Of a DNA stretch of 64,000 bases, positions 50,076-58,966 are shown piece by piece. The first letter of the stretch is position 1. Every line of letters starts with the position of its first letter. The translations under genes and the position numbers were made by a program. The notes below the pieces were generated by a model. The model was not told the DNA's origin, made no database searches, and worked only from the letters and a program-made list of their open reading frames with translations. This DNA comes from Pinisolibacter aquiterrae (GTDB taxonomy: Bacteria > Pseudomonadota > Alphaproteobacteria > Rhizobiales > Ancalomicrobiaceae): positions 414,871 through 478,870 of the forward strand of contig NZ_JAFNIH010000041.1 of the NCBI RefSeq assembly GCF_019160155.1. Direction: 5' to 3'.

Positions 50076-51620
50076 ATGACGACCACCACCACCGCAGCCG
50101 ACATCGCCCGCGCCGGCAAGACCGACGTCTATCGTCAGTTCGCCGGCATCGTCGAACGCCGACCCGACGCGCTCGCGCTCACCGAGGGCGCGCGCACCCG
50201 GACCTACGGCGAGCTCCACGACCGGGTCCTTCGCCTCGCCGAGGGGCTCGCCCGCTCCGGCATCGGTCGCGGCGACCGCATCGCCCTCCTGTCGGAGAAC
50301 CGGGGCGAATATGTCGAGACCGAACTCGCCGCCGCTTGGCTCGGCGCCATCGTCGCCTGCCAGAACTGGCGGCAGGCACCGGCCGAGATGCAGCACTGCA
50401 TCGATCTCGTCGCGCCGAAACTGATCATCGTCTCCGCGCGCCACGCCGCCCTCGTCGAGGCCGTCGACCTGCGCGGCGTGCCGGTGATCACCATCGAGGC
50501 GGCGTGGGAGGGGCTTCTCGCCAGCGGACGCGCCGACCCGGCCCACCGGCCCGACGTCGATCCGGAGGACGGCCTCGTCATTCTCTACACCAGCGGCACC
50601 ACCGGCATGCCGAAGGGCGCCCTGATCAGCCATCGCGCCGAGATCGCCCGCAACGCGGCGCTCCGGATGGACCTCCGCGTCACCGAGGCGGACGGCTTTC
50701 TCGCCTGGGCGCCGATGTTCCACATGGGCTCGACCGATCAGGTGCTCGGATCTCTCATGTCGGGCTCGACCGTCCACCTCTGCGACGGGTTCGACGCCGA
50801 GCGCATCGTCTCGATCATGGAGGAGAACCTGCTCGGCTGGATGCTGCTGATGCCCGGATCGATCGAGCCGGTGGTCGAGCTGCTCGAGACCGGACGGCGG
50901 GTCAAGGGTATCCGCGCCGTCGGCGCCATGGCCGATCTCGTCCCGCTGGAACTGATCGCTCGGCTCTCCGGCCTCACCGGCGCGCCCTATCTCAACAGTT
51001 TCGGCTCGACCGAGACCGGGCTGCCGCCGGGCTCGGCGGTGCTCATACCGCCGGGCGAGCGGCCGACCTCGCTCTCCAAGCGCAAGAGCACGCTCTGCGA
51101 GTTCCGTCTGGTCGATCCGGACGACCGGGAGGTCGCGGTCGGCGAGCCGGGCGAGGCCGCCGTGCGCGGTCCGACCGTCTTCTCCGGCTATTGGAACGCG
51201 CCGGAGACCAACGCCTGGGACTTTCGCGGCGGCTGGTTCCACATGGGCGACCTCTTCCGCGCCAATCCCGACGGCTCCTTCGATTTCGTCGATCGCTCGA
51301 AGTACATGATCAAATCGGGCGGCGAGAACATCTATCCGGCCGAGATCGAACGCGTCCTTCTCGCCGATCCACGCGTCAGCGACGCGGTGGTGGTGAAGAA
51401 GATCGATCCGAGATGGGGCGAAGTGCCTGTCGCCTTCGTGTCGCGCAAGGACGAGACGCTCGATTCCGCCACCATCGACGCGATGTGCAGATCCGCGCTC
51501 GCGGGGTATAAGCGGCCGCGCGAAGTCCATTTCATCGCGTTCGACGCCTTCCCCCGCTCGACCACCGGCAAGATCCAGCGCCACGAGATGGAGCGCTGGT
51601 TGAAGGCCGGAACGTCGTGA
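50076..51620 (+). CDS. AMP-dependent acyl-CoA synthetase/ligase
   Basis: Adenylate-forming acid-CoA ligase of 514 residues. GLVILYTSGTTGMPKGALISH carries the phosphate loop; NSFGSTETGLPP, GGWFHMGDLFRANPDGSF, VDRSKYMIKSGGENIYPAEIE and the C-terminal lysine in RSTTGKIQRHEM are intact. ATG 50076 has AGGGAGGAA upstream and is preferred over the ATG at 50031. It differs from the ligase in the Liv operon (short-chain/CaiC-like rather than long-chain-like), so the island encodes two acid-activating enzymes. Confidence 0.92.
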   Translation: MTTTTTAADIARAGKTDVYRQFAGIVERRPDALALTEGARTRTYGELHDRVLRLAEGLARSGIGRGDRIALLSENRGEYVETELAAAWLGAIVACQNWRQAPAEMQHCIDLVAPKLIIVSARHAALVEAVDLRGVPVITIEAAWEGLLASGRADPAHRPDVDPEDGLVILYTSGTTGMPKGALISHRAEIARNAALRMDLRVTEADGFLAWAPMFHMGSTDQVLGSLMSGSTVHLCDGFDAERIVSIMEENLLGWMLLMPGSIEPVVELLETGRRVKGIRAVGAMADLVPLELIARLSGLTGAPYLNSFGSTETGLPPGSAVLIPPGERPTSLSKRKSTLCEFRLVDPDDREVAVGEPGEAAVRGPTVFSGYWNAPETNAWDFRGGWFHMGDLFRANPDGSFDFVDRSKYMIKSGGENIYPAEIERVLLADPRVSDAVVVKKIDPRWGEVPVAFVSRKDETLDSATIDAMCRSALAGYKRPREVHFIAFDAFPRSTTGKIQRHEMERWLKAGTS

Positions 51621-51669
51621 GCCGACGGGACGGGAAAGCGGACGCGCGGGACAGGTTCAGGGACGATCA

Positions 51670-52446
51670 ATGGCCAAGTCGACGAACGGAGCGACGACGA
51701 GACCCCGGCGACAGGTGAACCGGCTGCCGCCGGAACAGCGCATCGCCGACATCATGCGAGCCGCCCGCGAGGTCTTCACCGAGCGCGGCTATTCCGAGGC
51801 GTTGATTTCGGAGATCGCCGAGCGCGCCGGCGTCGTCGAGGGCAGCATCTATCGCTTCTTCACCAACAAGCACGATCTCTTGGTACGTGTCGTGGAGAAT
51901 TGGTACGAGAGCATGCTCCAGCGCGACGCCGAGCAGTTCGCGGCGATCCGCGGGACCTGGAACCGGATCCGCTACATCGTCCACCACCATCTCGCCTCGA
52001 TCCGCGAGGAGCCGGCCCTGTCGCGCCTCGTCTTCCAGGAACTGAGGCCCGACCCCGGCTATCGCCAGACCCGGCTGTTCCAGCTCAATCAGGCCTATAC
52101 GCATCGGATCATCGACGTCGTGCGCGAGGCGATGGCCTCCGGCGAGTTCCGCTCCGACACCTCGCCGACCCTGGTGCGCGCCGTCCTCTACGGCTCGATC
52201 GAGCACGTGACCTGGGCCTATCTGCGCAAAGAGGGCGAATTCGACCTCGCCGCGACCACCGACGGGATCGCCGACATCATCTACCGCTCGCTCGCCGCCG
52301 TCCCTCAGGCGCGCGGCGACGCGCTCACCGAGGCGATCGATCGCCTGGAGCGGGTCGCCACGCGCCTCGAGGGGGTGGAGACGACCGGGGCCGCCCCGCG
52401 CGCCCCCCGATCGACCCGTGCTCGCGCGCCTCAGACGTCGAAATAA
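51670..52446 (+). CDS. TetR-family transcriptional regulator
   Basis: Regulator of 258 residues. The N-terminal helix-turn-helix (about 20-65) reads RIADIMRAAREVFTERGYSEALISEIAERAGVVEGSIYRFFTNKHDLL, followed by a helical ligand-binding domain; the C-terminal 30 residues are low-complexity. TetR repressors in such clusters release DNA on binding an acyl-CoA; AtuR of Pseudomonas terpene catabolism is a precedent. Candidate operators are the repeats at 49100, 54613 and 54767. Its last 16 nt overlap the convergent SDR gene. Confidence 0.9.
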   Translation: MAKSTNGATTRPRRQVNRLPPEQRIADIMRAAREVFTERGYSEALISEIAERAGVVEGSIYRFFTNKHDLLVRVVENWYESMLQRDAEQFAAIRGTWNRIRYIVHHHLASIREEPALSRLVFQELRPDPGYRQTRLFQLNQAYTHRIIDVVREAMASGEFRSDTSPTLVRAVLYGSIEHVTWAYLRKEGEFDLAATTDGIADIIYRSLAAVPQARGDALTEAIDRLERVATRLEGVETTGAAPRAPRSTRARAPQTSK

Positions 52447-53294
52447 TCGGGCTTGCCGATCGTCCAGGTCTCGCCCCAGAGCTGGCTCCCGCCGGCGACG
52501 TTCAGAACCTCGCCGGTGACGAAGCGCCCGGCGGGCCCGCCGAGATAGGCGCAGGCCTCGGCGACGTCCCAGGTCGTGCCGACCCGCATCATCGGGTTGG
52601 TCTTCGGATAGGTGGCGACCGCCTCGGGCGAATAGACGTTCCACCCCTCGGTCTCGATGACGCCGGGCGCGACGCAGTTGATGCGGATGCCGAGCGGCGC
52701 CCATTCGACCGCCTGCGTCCGCGTCAAGCCGACGACGCCGGAGCGCGCCGCGATCGTGTGGGCGACGCCGTAGAGCCCGTGCTCGACCACCACCACGATG
52801 TTGACGATCGCCCCGCCGCGCCCGGCCTCGCGCCAGCGCCGCGCCGCTGCCTGCATCATGAACCAGGTGCCGTCGAGATTGGTGGAAACCACCGAGTGCC
52901 AGCCCTTGACCGAGAAGTCGATCGCCGCCTGGGGGAACTGGCCGCCGGCCGAGTTGATCAGAAGATCGAACCCGCCGGTCTCCGCGACGACCGTGGTCAT
53001 CGTCTCGTCGACCGCCTCCGGCCGGCGGATGTCGACGGCATGGCCCGAGGCCTCGATCCCGGCCTCGCGCATCGCCGCGACGGCGGCGGCGAGCTTCTCC
53101 TCGCTGCGGCCGGCGAGGACGACCCGCGCCCCGAGCCGGCCGAAGAGCCACCCGCAAGCCCGTCCGATGCCGCCGGCTCCGCCGGAGATCAGCACCGTCC
53201 GTCCGGCGAAGGCGCCCGGCCCGAAGACCGTCGGCAGGGTGGCGAGATCGCGATCGGCGAGGCCGAACGCCCGTTTCTCCACGATGTCCGTCAT
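52431..53294 (-). CDS. PECR-like short-chain dehydrogenase (trans-2-enoyl-CoA reductase type)
   Basis: SDR of 287 residues. The cofactor motif reads LISGGAGGIGRACG (about 36-49) and NSAGGQFPQ replaces NNAG. Where Tyr-x3-Lys is expected it reads AHTIAARSGVVGLTRTQAVEW, so the catalytic Tyr and Lys are absent. Mammalian peroxisomal trans-2-enoyl-CoA reductase has the same kind of AVHSGAARAGV segment, and GIRINCVAPGVIET also fits. It may thus reduce or isomerise an enoyl-CoA. It follows the acyl-CoA dehydrogenase gene by 1 nt and converges on tetR. Confidence 0.83.
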   Translation of the reverse strand: MTDIVEKRAFGLADRDLATLPTVFGPGAFAGRTVLISGGAGGIGRACGWLFGRLGARVVLAGRSEEKLAAAVAAMREAGIEASGHAVDIRRPEAVDETMTTVVAETGGFDLLINSAGGQFPQAAIDFSVKGWHSVVSTNLDGTWFMMQAAARRWREAGRGGAIVNIVVVVEHGLYGVAHTIAARSGVVGLTRTQAVEWAPLGIRINCVAPGVIETEGWNVYSPEAVATYPKTNPMMRVGTTWDVAEACAYLGGPAGRFVTGEVLNVAGGSQLWGETWTIGKPDYFDV

Positions 53295-53295
53295 C

Positions 53296-54513
53296 TCACT
53301 TCAGATCCCCGAGGAGTTCGCGGGCGATGATCATCTTCCGGACCTCGGTGGTGCCGGCGCCGATCTCGAGCAGTTTGATCGAGCGATAGAGCCGGTTGAT
53401 CTCCGATTCCCAGATGTAGCCCGAGCCGCCGTGGATCTGCAGCGCCTTGTCGAGCACCGTGTGGCACGCCTCGGCCGCGTACATCACCGAGGCGGCGGTC
53501 AGCTTGTGGATGTCGCCCCGCCCACCGCCGCCGATCTCGAGCGGAGCGGCCGCGGTCAGCGTCCGATAGGTGAAGGTGCGCATCGTCTCGACCGCCACAT
53601 ACATGTCGGCGAGCATCGACTGCACCATCTGGAAACTGCCGATCGCCCGGCCGAACTGCCGGCGCGTCTTGGCGTAGTCGACCGAGAGATCGAGCGCGCG
53701 CTCGGCGATGCCGAGGCAGATCGGCGAGATCATCGCCCGCTCGAGATCGAGGCCGCTCATGACGATCGAGACGCCGGCGTTCTCGCGGCCGACGAGGTTT
53801 TCCGCGGGAATGCGGCATTCGTCGAAGACCAGCTCGCCGGTCTGGCTGCCGCGATAGCCCATCTTCTCGAGCTTCTGGGCGACCGCGAAGCCGGGGGTGC
53901 CCTTCTCCACCACGAAGGCGGAAATGCCGTGCGCGCCCTTGTCCCGATCGGTCTTGGCATAGACCAGGATCACGTCGGCGACGGGCCCGTTGGTGATGTA
54001 GATCTTGGAGCCGTTGAGCACCCACTCGTCGCCCTCGCGCCGCGCGGTGGTGCGCATCGAGCCGAGCGCGTCGGAGCCGGCGCCGGGCTCGGTGAGGCCG
54101 AGGCAGCCGATCTTGCGCCCCGAACAGAGGTCGGGCAGCCACTTGCGCCGCTGCGCCTCCGAGCCGTTCCGGTAGAGGTTGTTGGCGCAGAGATTGTCGT
54201 GCGCCACCCAGCTCAGCGCCAGGGCATGGTTCCAACGCGAGAAGCCCTGGAGGACGAGGCCGGCGGCGGTCAGATCCAGACCGGCGCCGCCGTAGGCCTC
54301 GGGGATGGTGATGCCGAAGAGGCCGACGTCGCCGATCTTCGGGAAGACGTCCTCGGGCCACCATTCCTCCCGGTCCATCCGCTCCGAGAGGGCGTGGAGC
54401 TCCTGGCGCCCGAAACGATCCGCCTGATGGAGAATGGCCCGTTGTTCTTCGGTCAGGTCGAAGGCGGCTTCGACGGGTTCGTTCTCCAGGCGGTGGTCTT
54501 CCGCTGCCGACAT
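53296..54513 (-). CDS. Acyl-CoA dehydrogenase, isovaleryl-CoA dehydrogenase-like
   Basis: FAD enzyme of 405 residues that makes a 2-enoyl-CoA from a branched acyl-CoA and gives electrons to ETF. LTEPGAGSD (about 140-148) and YITNG (172-176) contact FAD. The catalytic base is at the isovaleryl/long-chain position, Glu258 in GLDLERA, while the later site reads LLEIGAGTTEV with Gly where medium-chain enzymes have Glu. This is the isovaleryl-CoA dehydrogenase pattern. ATG 54513 follows a predicted promoter at 54628-54657 with an adjacent operator. Substrate could be isovaleryl- or citronellyl-CoA. Confidence 0.9.
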   Translation of the reverse strand: MSAAEDHRLENEPVEAAFDLTEEQRAILHQADRFGRQELHALSERMDREEWWPEDVFPKIGDVGLFGITIPEAYGGAGLDLTAAGLVLQGFSRWNHALALSWVAHDNLCANNLYRNGSEAQRRKWLPDLCSGRKIGCLGLTEPGAGSDALGSMRTTARREGDEWVLNGSKIYITNGPVADVILVYAKTDRDKGAHGISAFVVEKGTPGFAVAQKLEKMGYRGSQTGELVFDECRIPAENLVGRENAGVSIVMSGLDLERAMISPICLGIAERALDLSVDYAKTRRQFGRAIGSFQMVQSMLADMYVAVETMRTFTYRTLTAAAPLEIGGGGRGDIHKLTAASVMYAAEACHTVLDKALQIHGGSGYIWESEINRLYRSIKLLEIGAGTTEVRKMIIARELLGDLK

Positions 54514-54612
54514 GCTCTTCCTCCCGCGTTTCTTCTTGCGCTCGATCCTACACGTCCGGGCCCGCTCGTCATGCGACGCAAATGAGCCAGATTGCCCTGT
54601 GGAACGGCGTTA

Positions 54613-54627
54613 CTGAATTATCTTCAT
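54613..54627. promoter_or_regulatory. TetR-type operator copy 2 (acyl-CoA dehydrogenase side)
   Basis: CTGAATTATCTTCAT, with TGAA-N5-TTCA symmetry, shares most positions with the copies at 49103 and 54768. It lies directly downstream of the predicted -10 of the dehydrogenase promoter (54628-54633), a classic repressor position over the start site. Confidence 0.6.
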
Positions 54628-54657
54628 ATTATTTGCAGAGATCCCCGGGAGCGTCAA
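54628..54657 (-). promoter_or_regulatory. Predicted promoter of the acyl-CoA dehydrogenase/SDR operon
   Basis: Minus strand TTGACG (54657-54652), 18 nt, AATAAT (54633-54628); each hexamer matches consensus at five of six bases. About 110 nt of leader to ATG 54513. The operator copy 2 abuts it. Confidence 0.6.
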
Positions 54658-54757
54658 GCGTCGCGCCGATCTGTACGAGAAGCATCTGAATATGGGGAAT
54701 TTCCAGGGGTGTCACGGGGCTGCTCAGGGCGATCGAAACATTCGTCGGGGAGGCCTG

Positions 54758-54785
54758 TTGACAGAATTGATGAATTGTCATCATT
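54758..54785 (+). promoter_or_regulatory. Promoter -35 with TetR-type operator copy 3 (crotonase/atuA side)
   Basis: TTGACA at 54758-54763 is a perfect -35. TGATGA-ATTG-TCATCA (54768-54783) is a 6-bp-arm palindrome within TTGATGAATTGTCATCATT (54767-54785), identical to copy 1 at 18 of 19 positions. It occupies the spacer and -10 zone, 52 nt before GTG 54836. A -10 is not clear (TTTAAAT follows). The rest of the 322-nt gap 54514-54835 shows nothing further. Confidence 0.68.
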
Positions 54786-54835
54786 TAAATGGAGGCGCGG
54801 CGGAGTTCGCGTGTGGAGAGGTTCGGGAGGCGGAA

Positions 54836-55618
54836 GTGACGGACGTGGTGCGAACCGAGCGGGCGGGTGGGGTCCTGACGATCACCATCGACCGCGAAGA
54901 GCGGCGGAATGCGCTGAACGAGGCCGTGGCCATCGGGATCGGCACCGCCCTCGACGCGGCGGAGGCGGATCGCGAGATGCGCGCGGTCGTGCTGACCGGC
55001 GCGGGTGACAAGGCCTTCTGCGCCGGTGGCGATCTGAAGCCGGGGGCCGACGGCACGCCCTTCGTCCTCGACGCCGCCGATCCCCGCCACTACGTCGCGA
55101 CGCTCCTGCGGCGCATGGAGGCCTGTCGGTTGCCGATCGTCGGGCGGGTCAACGGTCACGCCCTCGGCGGCGGCTTCGGCCTCGCCGCCGCCTGCGATCT
55201 GGTGGTGGCGCGGGAGGACGCGCTGCTCGGCACCACCGAGGTGCGGGTCGGTCTCTTCCCGATGATGATCCTGCCGGTGCTCCTGCGCACCGTGCCGATC
55301 CGACCGCTGATGGAATTCTGCCTCACCGGCGAGCCGATCACGGCGGCGGAGGCGCTCGCCTCCGGCATCGTCAACTATGCCGTGCCTGCCGCCGACCTCG
55401 ACGCCAAGACGGCGTGGCTCCTCGACCGCGTCACCTCCAAGTCGCCGACCGGCATCCGCCTCGGCAAGCAGGCGCTGTCCAAGATCCGTGAGATGTCGGT
55501 GGATCAGGCGCTCGAATACGCCCAGTTCATGCTCGCCAACATGGCCCGCACGGCGGACGCCCGCGAGGGCTTCGCGGCCTTCGCCGCGAAGCGGCCGCCG
55601 ATCTGGACGGCGGAGTGA
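54836..55618 (+). CDS. Enoyl-CoA hydratase/isomerase family protein
   Basis: Crotonase of 260 residues, first gene of the carboxylase operon. ITIDREERRNALNEAVA, GAGDKAFCAGGDLKPG and VNGHALGGGFGLAAACDLVVA are typical. The first Glu position reads GGGFGLAAA (Gly), while the second (TTEVRVGLFP) keeps Glu, a pattern seen in isohexenylglutaconyl-CoA/methylglutaconyl-type hydratases. GTG 54836 is chosen because GGGAGGCGG lies 5-6 nt upstream and the conserved part starts at once; a longer frame from 54692 runs through the promoter and operator. Confidence 0.87.
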   Translation: MTDVVRTERAGGVLTITIDREERRNALNEAVAIGIGTALDAAEADREMRAVVLTGAGDKAFCAGGDLKPGADGTPFVLDAADPRHYVATLLRRMEACRLPIVGRVNGHALGGGFGLAAACDLVVAREDALLGTTEVRVGLFPMMILPVLLRTVPIRPLMEFCLTGEPITAAEALASGIVNYAVPAADLDAKTAWLLDRVTSKSPTGIRLGKQALSKIREMSVDQALEYAQFMLANMARTADAREGFAAFAAKRPPIWTAE

Positions 55619-55621
55619 GCG

Positions 55622-57445
55622 ATGGAAAAGATCGTTCGCATAGGCTGTGGCGCCGGCTTCTGGGGAGATACGCCGGAAGGTCCGCGCCAACTCGTCCGGA
55701 GCGGCGGCATCGACTATCTGGTGCTCGACTATCTCGCCGAGATCACCATGTCGATCCTCGCGCGCATGAAGGCGAAGAAACCGGATCTCGGTTACGCCTC
55801 CGATTTCGTGTCGCTGGTGATGAAGCCGCTCGCCACCGAGATCGCGGCCAAGAAGATCCGCGTCGTCACCAATGCCGGCGGCGTCAATCTCGCCGCCGCG
55901 CGCGAGGCGCTGGAGGCGGTGTTCCGCGAGGCCGGCGTCTCGCTGAAGGTCGCGACCGTGGTCGGCGACGACCTCGCCGGCCGGGCCGACACGTTCCGCG
56001 CGGGCGGCGTCACCGAGATGTTCTCCGGCGCCGCCTTCCCGGCGACGATCTCGAGCATCAACGCCTATCTCGGGGCCTTCCCGATCGCCGCCGCGCTCGC
56101 CGCCGGCGCCGACGTGGTGCTGACCGGCCGCTGCGTCGACAGCGCGCTGGTGCTCGGCCCCCTCGTCCACGAATTCGGATGGCGGCCGGAGGATCTCGAT
56201 CTCCTGTCCGCCGGCAGCCTCGCCGGGCATCTGCTCGAATGCGGCACCCAGGTGACCGGCGGCGTCTTCACCGATTGGCGCGACGTCGAGGGCTGGGACC
56301 GGATGGGCTTTCCGATCGCCGAATGCGTGGCGGACGGATCCTTCGTCGTGACCAAACCGGCCGGCACCGGCGGGCTGGTGACGCCGATGACCGTCGCCGA
56401 GCAGGTCGTCTACGAGGTCGGCGATCCCGCCGCCTACGTCCTGCCCGACGTCGTCTGCGACTGGTCCGGGGTGCGGCTCGACCGGGCCGGGGCGGACCGC
56501 GTCCGCGTCACCGGCGCCCGAGGCCACCCGTCGACGCCCCACTACAAGGTGAGCGCGACCCATCCGGACGGCTGGCGCGCCACCACCACGATGATGATCG
56601 CGGGGCGCGAGGCGGTCGCCAAGGCGGAGGCCGTCGGCGCCGCGATCCTGGCGCGCAGCCGGCGGCTGATGGCGGAGGCGGGGCACGCCGATTTCACCGA
56701 GGTCTCGGTCGAGGTCCTCGGCGGGGAGGCGAGTTACGGTGCCGCGAGCACCGCGCGGAACGCCCGCGAGGTGGTGCTCAAGATCGGGGTGCGGCATCCC
56801 GCCAAGGAGGCGCTGGCGATCTTCGCGCGCGAGATCTATCCCGCCGCCACGGCCATGGCCCAGGGGATCACGGGCTTCGCCGGCGGGCGCCCCGAACCGC
56901 AGCCGGTGATCCGCCTGTTCTCGTTCCTGGTGCCGAAGACGGAGGTGGCGGTCGCGGTCGAATGCGACGGCGCGCTCCGGCCGCAGGCGATCGCGCCGGG
57001 CGAGCCGCCCGCGCCTCGCGTCTCGACGCCGATCGCGGTCGAGCCCTTCGACGGCCCGTCGGTGTCGGTGCCGCTCGTCGTGCTCGCCCATGGGCGCAGC
57101 GGCGACAAGGGCGACGTCGCCAACATCGGCCTTCTCGCGCGGCGGCCGGACTTCGTTCCGCTCCTGCGCGCCCGGTTGACCCCCGAGGTGGTCGCGAACT
57201 GGTTCCGGCACGTCGTCGCCGGCCCGGTCGAGCGCTTCGAATGGCCGGGGCTGGCCGGGTTCAACTTCGTCCTGCACCGCGCTCTCGGCGGCGGCGGCGT
57301 CGCCTCGCTGCGCCACGACCCGCAGGGCAAGACCTTCGCGCAGATCCTCCTCGACCTGCCCGTCGCCGTGCCGGCCGGATGGCTCGAGGCGGGCGGCCCC
57401 CTGGCGGCCGGGACCACGGCCGCTCGCAACGGAGCTTCGTCATGA
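55622..57445 (+). CDS. atuA: AtuA-like protein (DUF1446, acyclic terpene utilisation)
   Basis: Large protein of 607 residues matching the AtuA family: VRIGCGAGFWGDTPEG at the N-terminus, YLAEITMSILARMKAKKPDLGYASDFV, TNAGGVN, GRCVDSALVLGPL, and a C-terminal AtuA-like ferredoxin-fold unit starting about residue 480 (VVLAHGRSGDKGDVANIGLLAR). AtuA is essential for citronellol/geranylate degradation in Pseudomonas but its exact reaction is not settled. It starts 3 nt after the hydratase stop and overlaps the biotin carboxylase gene by four bases. In Pseudomonas atuA also adjoins acyl-CoA carboxylase genes. Confidence 0.88.
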   Translation: MEKIVRIGCGAGFWGDTPEGPRQLVRSGGIDYLVLDYLAEITMSILARMKAKKPDLGYASDFVSLVMKPLATEIAAKKIRVVTNAGGVNLAAAREALEAVFREAGVSLKVATVVGDDLAGRADTFRAGGVTEMFSGAAFPATISSINAYLGAFPIAAALAAGADVVLTGRCVDSALVLGPLVHEFGWRPEDLDLLSAGSLAGHLLECGTQVTGGVFTDWRDVEGWDRMGFPIAECVADGSFVVTKPAGTGGLVTPMTVAEQVVYEVGDPAAYVLPDVVCDWSGVRLDRAGADRVRVTGARGHPSTPHYKVSATHPDGWRATTTMMIAGREAVAKAEAVGAAILARSRRLMAEAGHADFTEVSVEVLGGEASYGAASTARNAREVVLKIGVRHPAKEALAIFAREIYPAATAMAQGITGFAGGRPEPQPVIRLFSFLVPKTEVAVAVECDGALRPQAIAPGEPPAPRVSTPIAVEPFDGPSVSVPLVVLAHGRSGDKGDVANIGLLARRPDFVPLLRARLTPEVVANWFRHVVAGPVERFEWPGLAGFNFVLHRALGGGGVASLRHDPQGKTFAQILLDLPVAVPAGWLEAGGPLAAGTTAARNGASS

Positions 57446-58965
57446 CCACCGTCAGTTGTCCGTCCGTCCGGTCGGTCGCGGAGGCCGAACCGCCCTTCGC
57501 GAAGGTCCTCGTCGCCAATCGCGGCGAGATCGCGGTGCGCGTGATGCGCACCCTCGCCGAGATGGGGATCGCCTCGGTCGCCGTCCATCACGCGGTCGAG
57601 CGGAGCGCCGCCCACGTCCTCCTCGCCGACGAGGTGGTCGAGCTCGAGGGTGCGACGCCGATCGCCGCCCATCTCGACGGCGCCCAGATCGTGCGCGCCG
57701 CCCGCGCCGTCGGCGCCGACGCGATCCACCCCGGTTACGGCTTCCTCTCCGAGAACGCCGACTTCGCCCGCGCCGTCGGCGAGGCGGGACTGGTCTTCAT
57801 CGGCCCGCGTCCGGAGACCATTCGCCTGATGGGCGACAAGATCTCGGCGATCGAATTCGCCCGAGCGAACGGCGTGCCCGTCGCCCCCTCGGTGATGCCG
57901 ACCGGCGATCTCGACGCCTTTCTCGCCGAAGCCGAGGCGATCGGCTTTCCCCTGTTGATCAAGGCCGCGGCCGGCGGCGGCGGCAAGGGGATGAACATCG
58001 TGCGCTCGGCCGCCGATCTCGCCGAGGCCGCCCGCCTCGCCGCGAGCGAGGCGAGCCGCTATTTCGGCGACGGGCGGATCTATGCCGAACGTTGGGTCGA
58101 GCGGCCTCGCCACATCGAGGTGCAGATCCTCGGCGACGGCCGGGGTGGCGCGATCCATCTCTACGAACGCGAATGCTCGGTGCAGCGCCGCTTCCAGAAG
58201 ATCATCGAGGAGGCCCCGGCAGCCGCCCTGCCGATCGCGCTGCGCGACGAGATCTGCGCCGCCGCGGTGCGTCTCGCCCGCGCCGCCGACTACGCCAATG
58301 CCGGCACCGTCGAATTCATCCTCGACGCCGACGGCCGGTTCCACTTCCTCGAGATGAACACCCGCCTCCAGGTCGAGCATCCCGTCACCGAGATGGTCAC
58401 CGGGATCGACCTCGTCCGCGCCCAGATCGAGATCGCCGCCGGGCGCGACCTCCGCCTCGCCCAGGACGAGATCAGCCTGCGCGGGCACGCCGTCGAATGC
58501 CGCATCTGCGCCGAGGACACCGAGAACGGCTATCTCCCGGCGACCGGGACGATCCGCCTCCTCGAACACCCGCAAGGGCGCAACATCCGCTTCGAGAACG
58601 CCCTGTCGCGCGGCCAGAAGGTGACGACGGACTTCGATCCGATGTTGGCGAAACTCGTCGTCCACGGCCGCGATCGTGGCGAGGCCATCGATCGGGCGAT
58701 CGAGGCGCTCGGCGATCTCGCCATTCTCGGCGTCACAGTGAACGTCGATCACCTCGCCCGCATCCTCGGTCACGAGGCCTTTCGCGCCGGCGCGCTGCAC
58801 ACCGGCTTCCTGGTCGAACACGCCGCGACGCTCGCCCCGCCCGCCACGAGCGAGGCCGAACGCGACCGCGCCCTGATCGCCGCCCTGCTCGGCTTCCACG
58901 AATTCCGCGAACTCATGGCCGGCGTGTCGGAGCCCCACGCTTCGATCGGCTTCTGGAGGAATTGA
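57442..58965 (+). CDS. Biotin carboxylase subunit of an acyl-CoA carboxylase (no carrier domain)
   Basis: ATP-grasp biotin carboxylase of 507 residues that carboxylates biotin using bicarbonate and ATP. FAKVLVANRGEIAVRVMRT, the glycine-rich AAAGGGGKGMNIV, ERECSVQRRFQKIIEEAP and LEMNTRLQVEHPVTE are intact. Methylcrotonyl- and geranyl-CoA carboxylase alpha subunits are about 650-660 residues and end in a biotin carrier; here the chain stops right after the biotin carboxylase part, and the carrier is the next gene. The four-base overlap with atuA and one-base gap to the carrier gene suggest tight co-expression. Confidence 0.92.
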   Translation: MTTVSCPSVRSVAEAEPPFAKVLVANRGEIAVRVMRTLAEMGIASVAVHHAVERSAAHVLLADEVVELEGATPIAAHLDGAQIVRAARAVGADAIHPGYGFLSENADFARAVGEAGLVFIGPRPETIRLMGDKISAIEFARANGVPVAPSVMPTGDLDAFLAEAEAIGFPLLIKAAAGGGGKGMNIVRSAADLAEAARLAASEASRYFGDGRIYAERWVERPRHIEVQILGDGRGGAIHLYERECSVQRRFQKIIEEAPAAALPIALRDEICAAAVRLARAADYANAGTVEFILDADGRFHFLEMNTRLQVEHPVTEMVTGIDLVRAQIEIAAGRDLRLAQDEISLRGHAVECRICAEDTENGYLPATGTIRLLEHPQGRNIRFENALSRGQKVTTDFDPMLAKLVVHGRDRGEAIDRAIEALGDLAILGVTVNVDHLARILGHEAFRAGALHTGFLVEHAATLAPPATSEAERDRALIAALLGFHEFRELMAGVSEPHASIGFWRN

Positions 58966-58966
58966 C

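Noticed and set aside
54692-54835. A 48-residue N-terminal extension of the crotonase at 54836
   Set aside because: It would run through the -35 and the palindromic operator; the family-conserved start and a good ribosome site are at GTG 54836.
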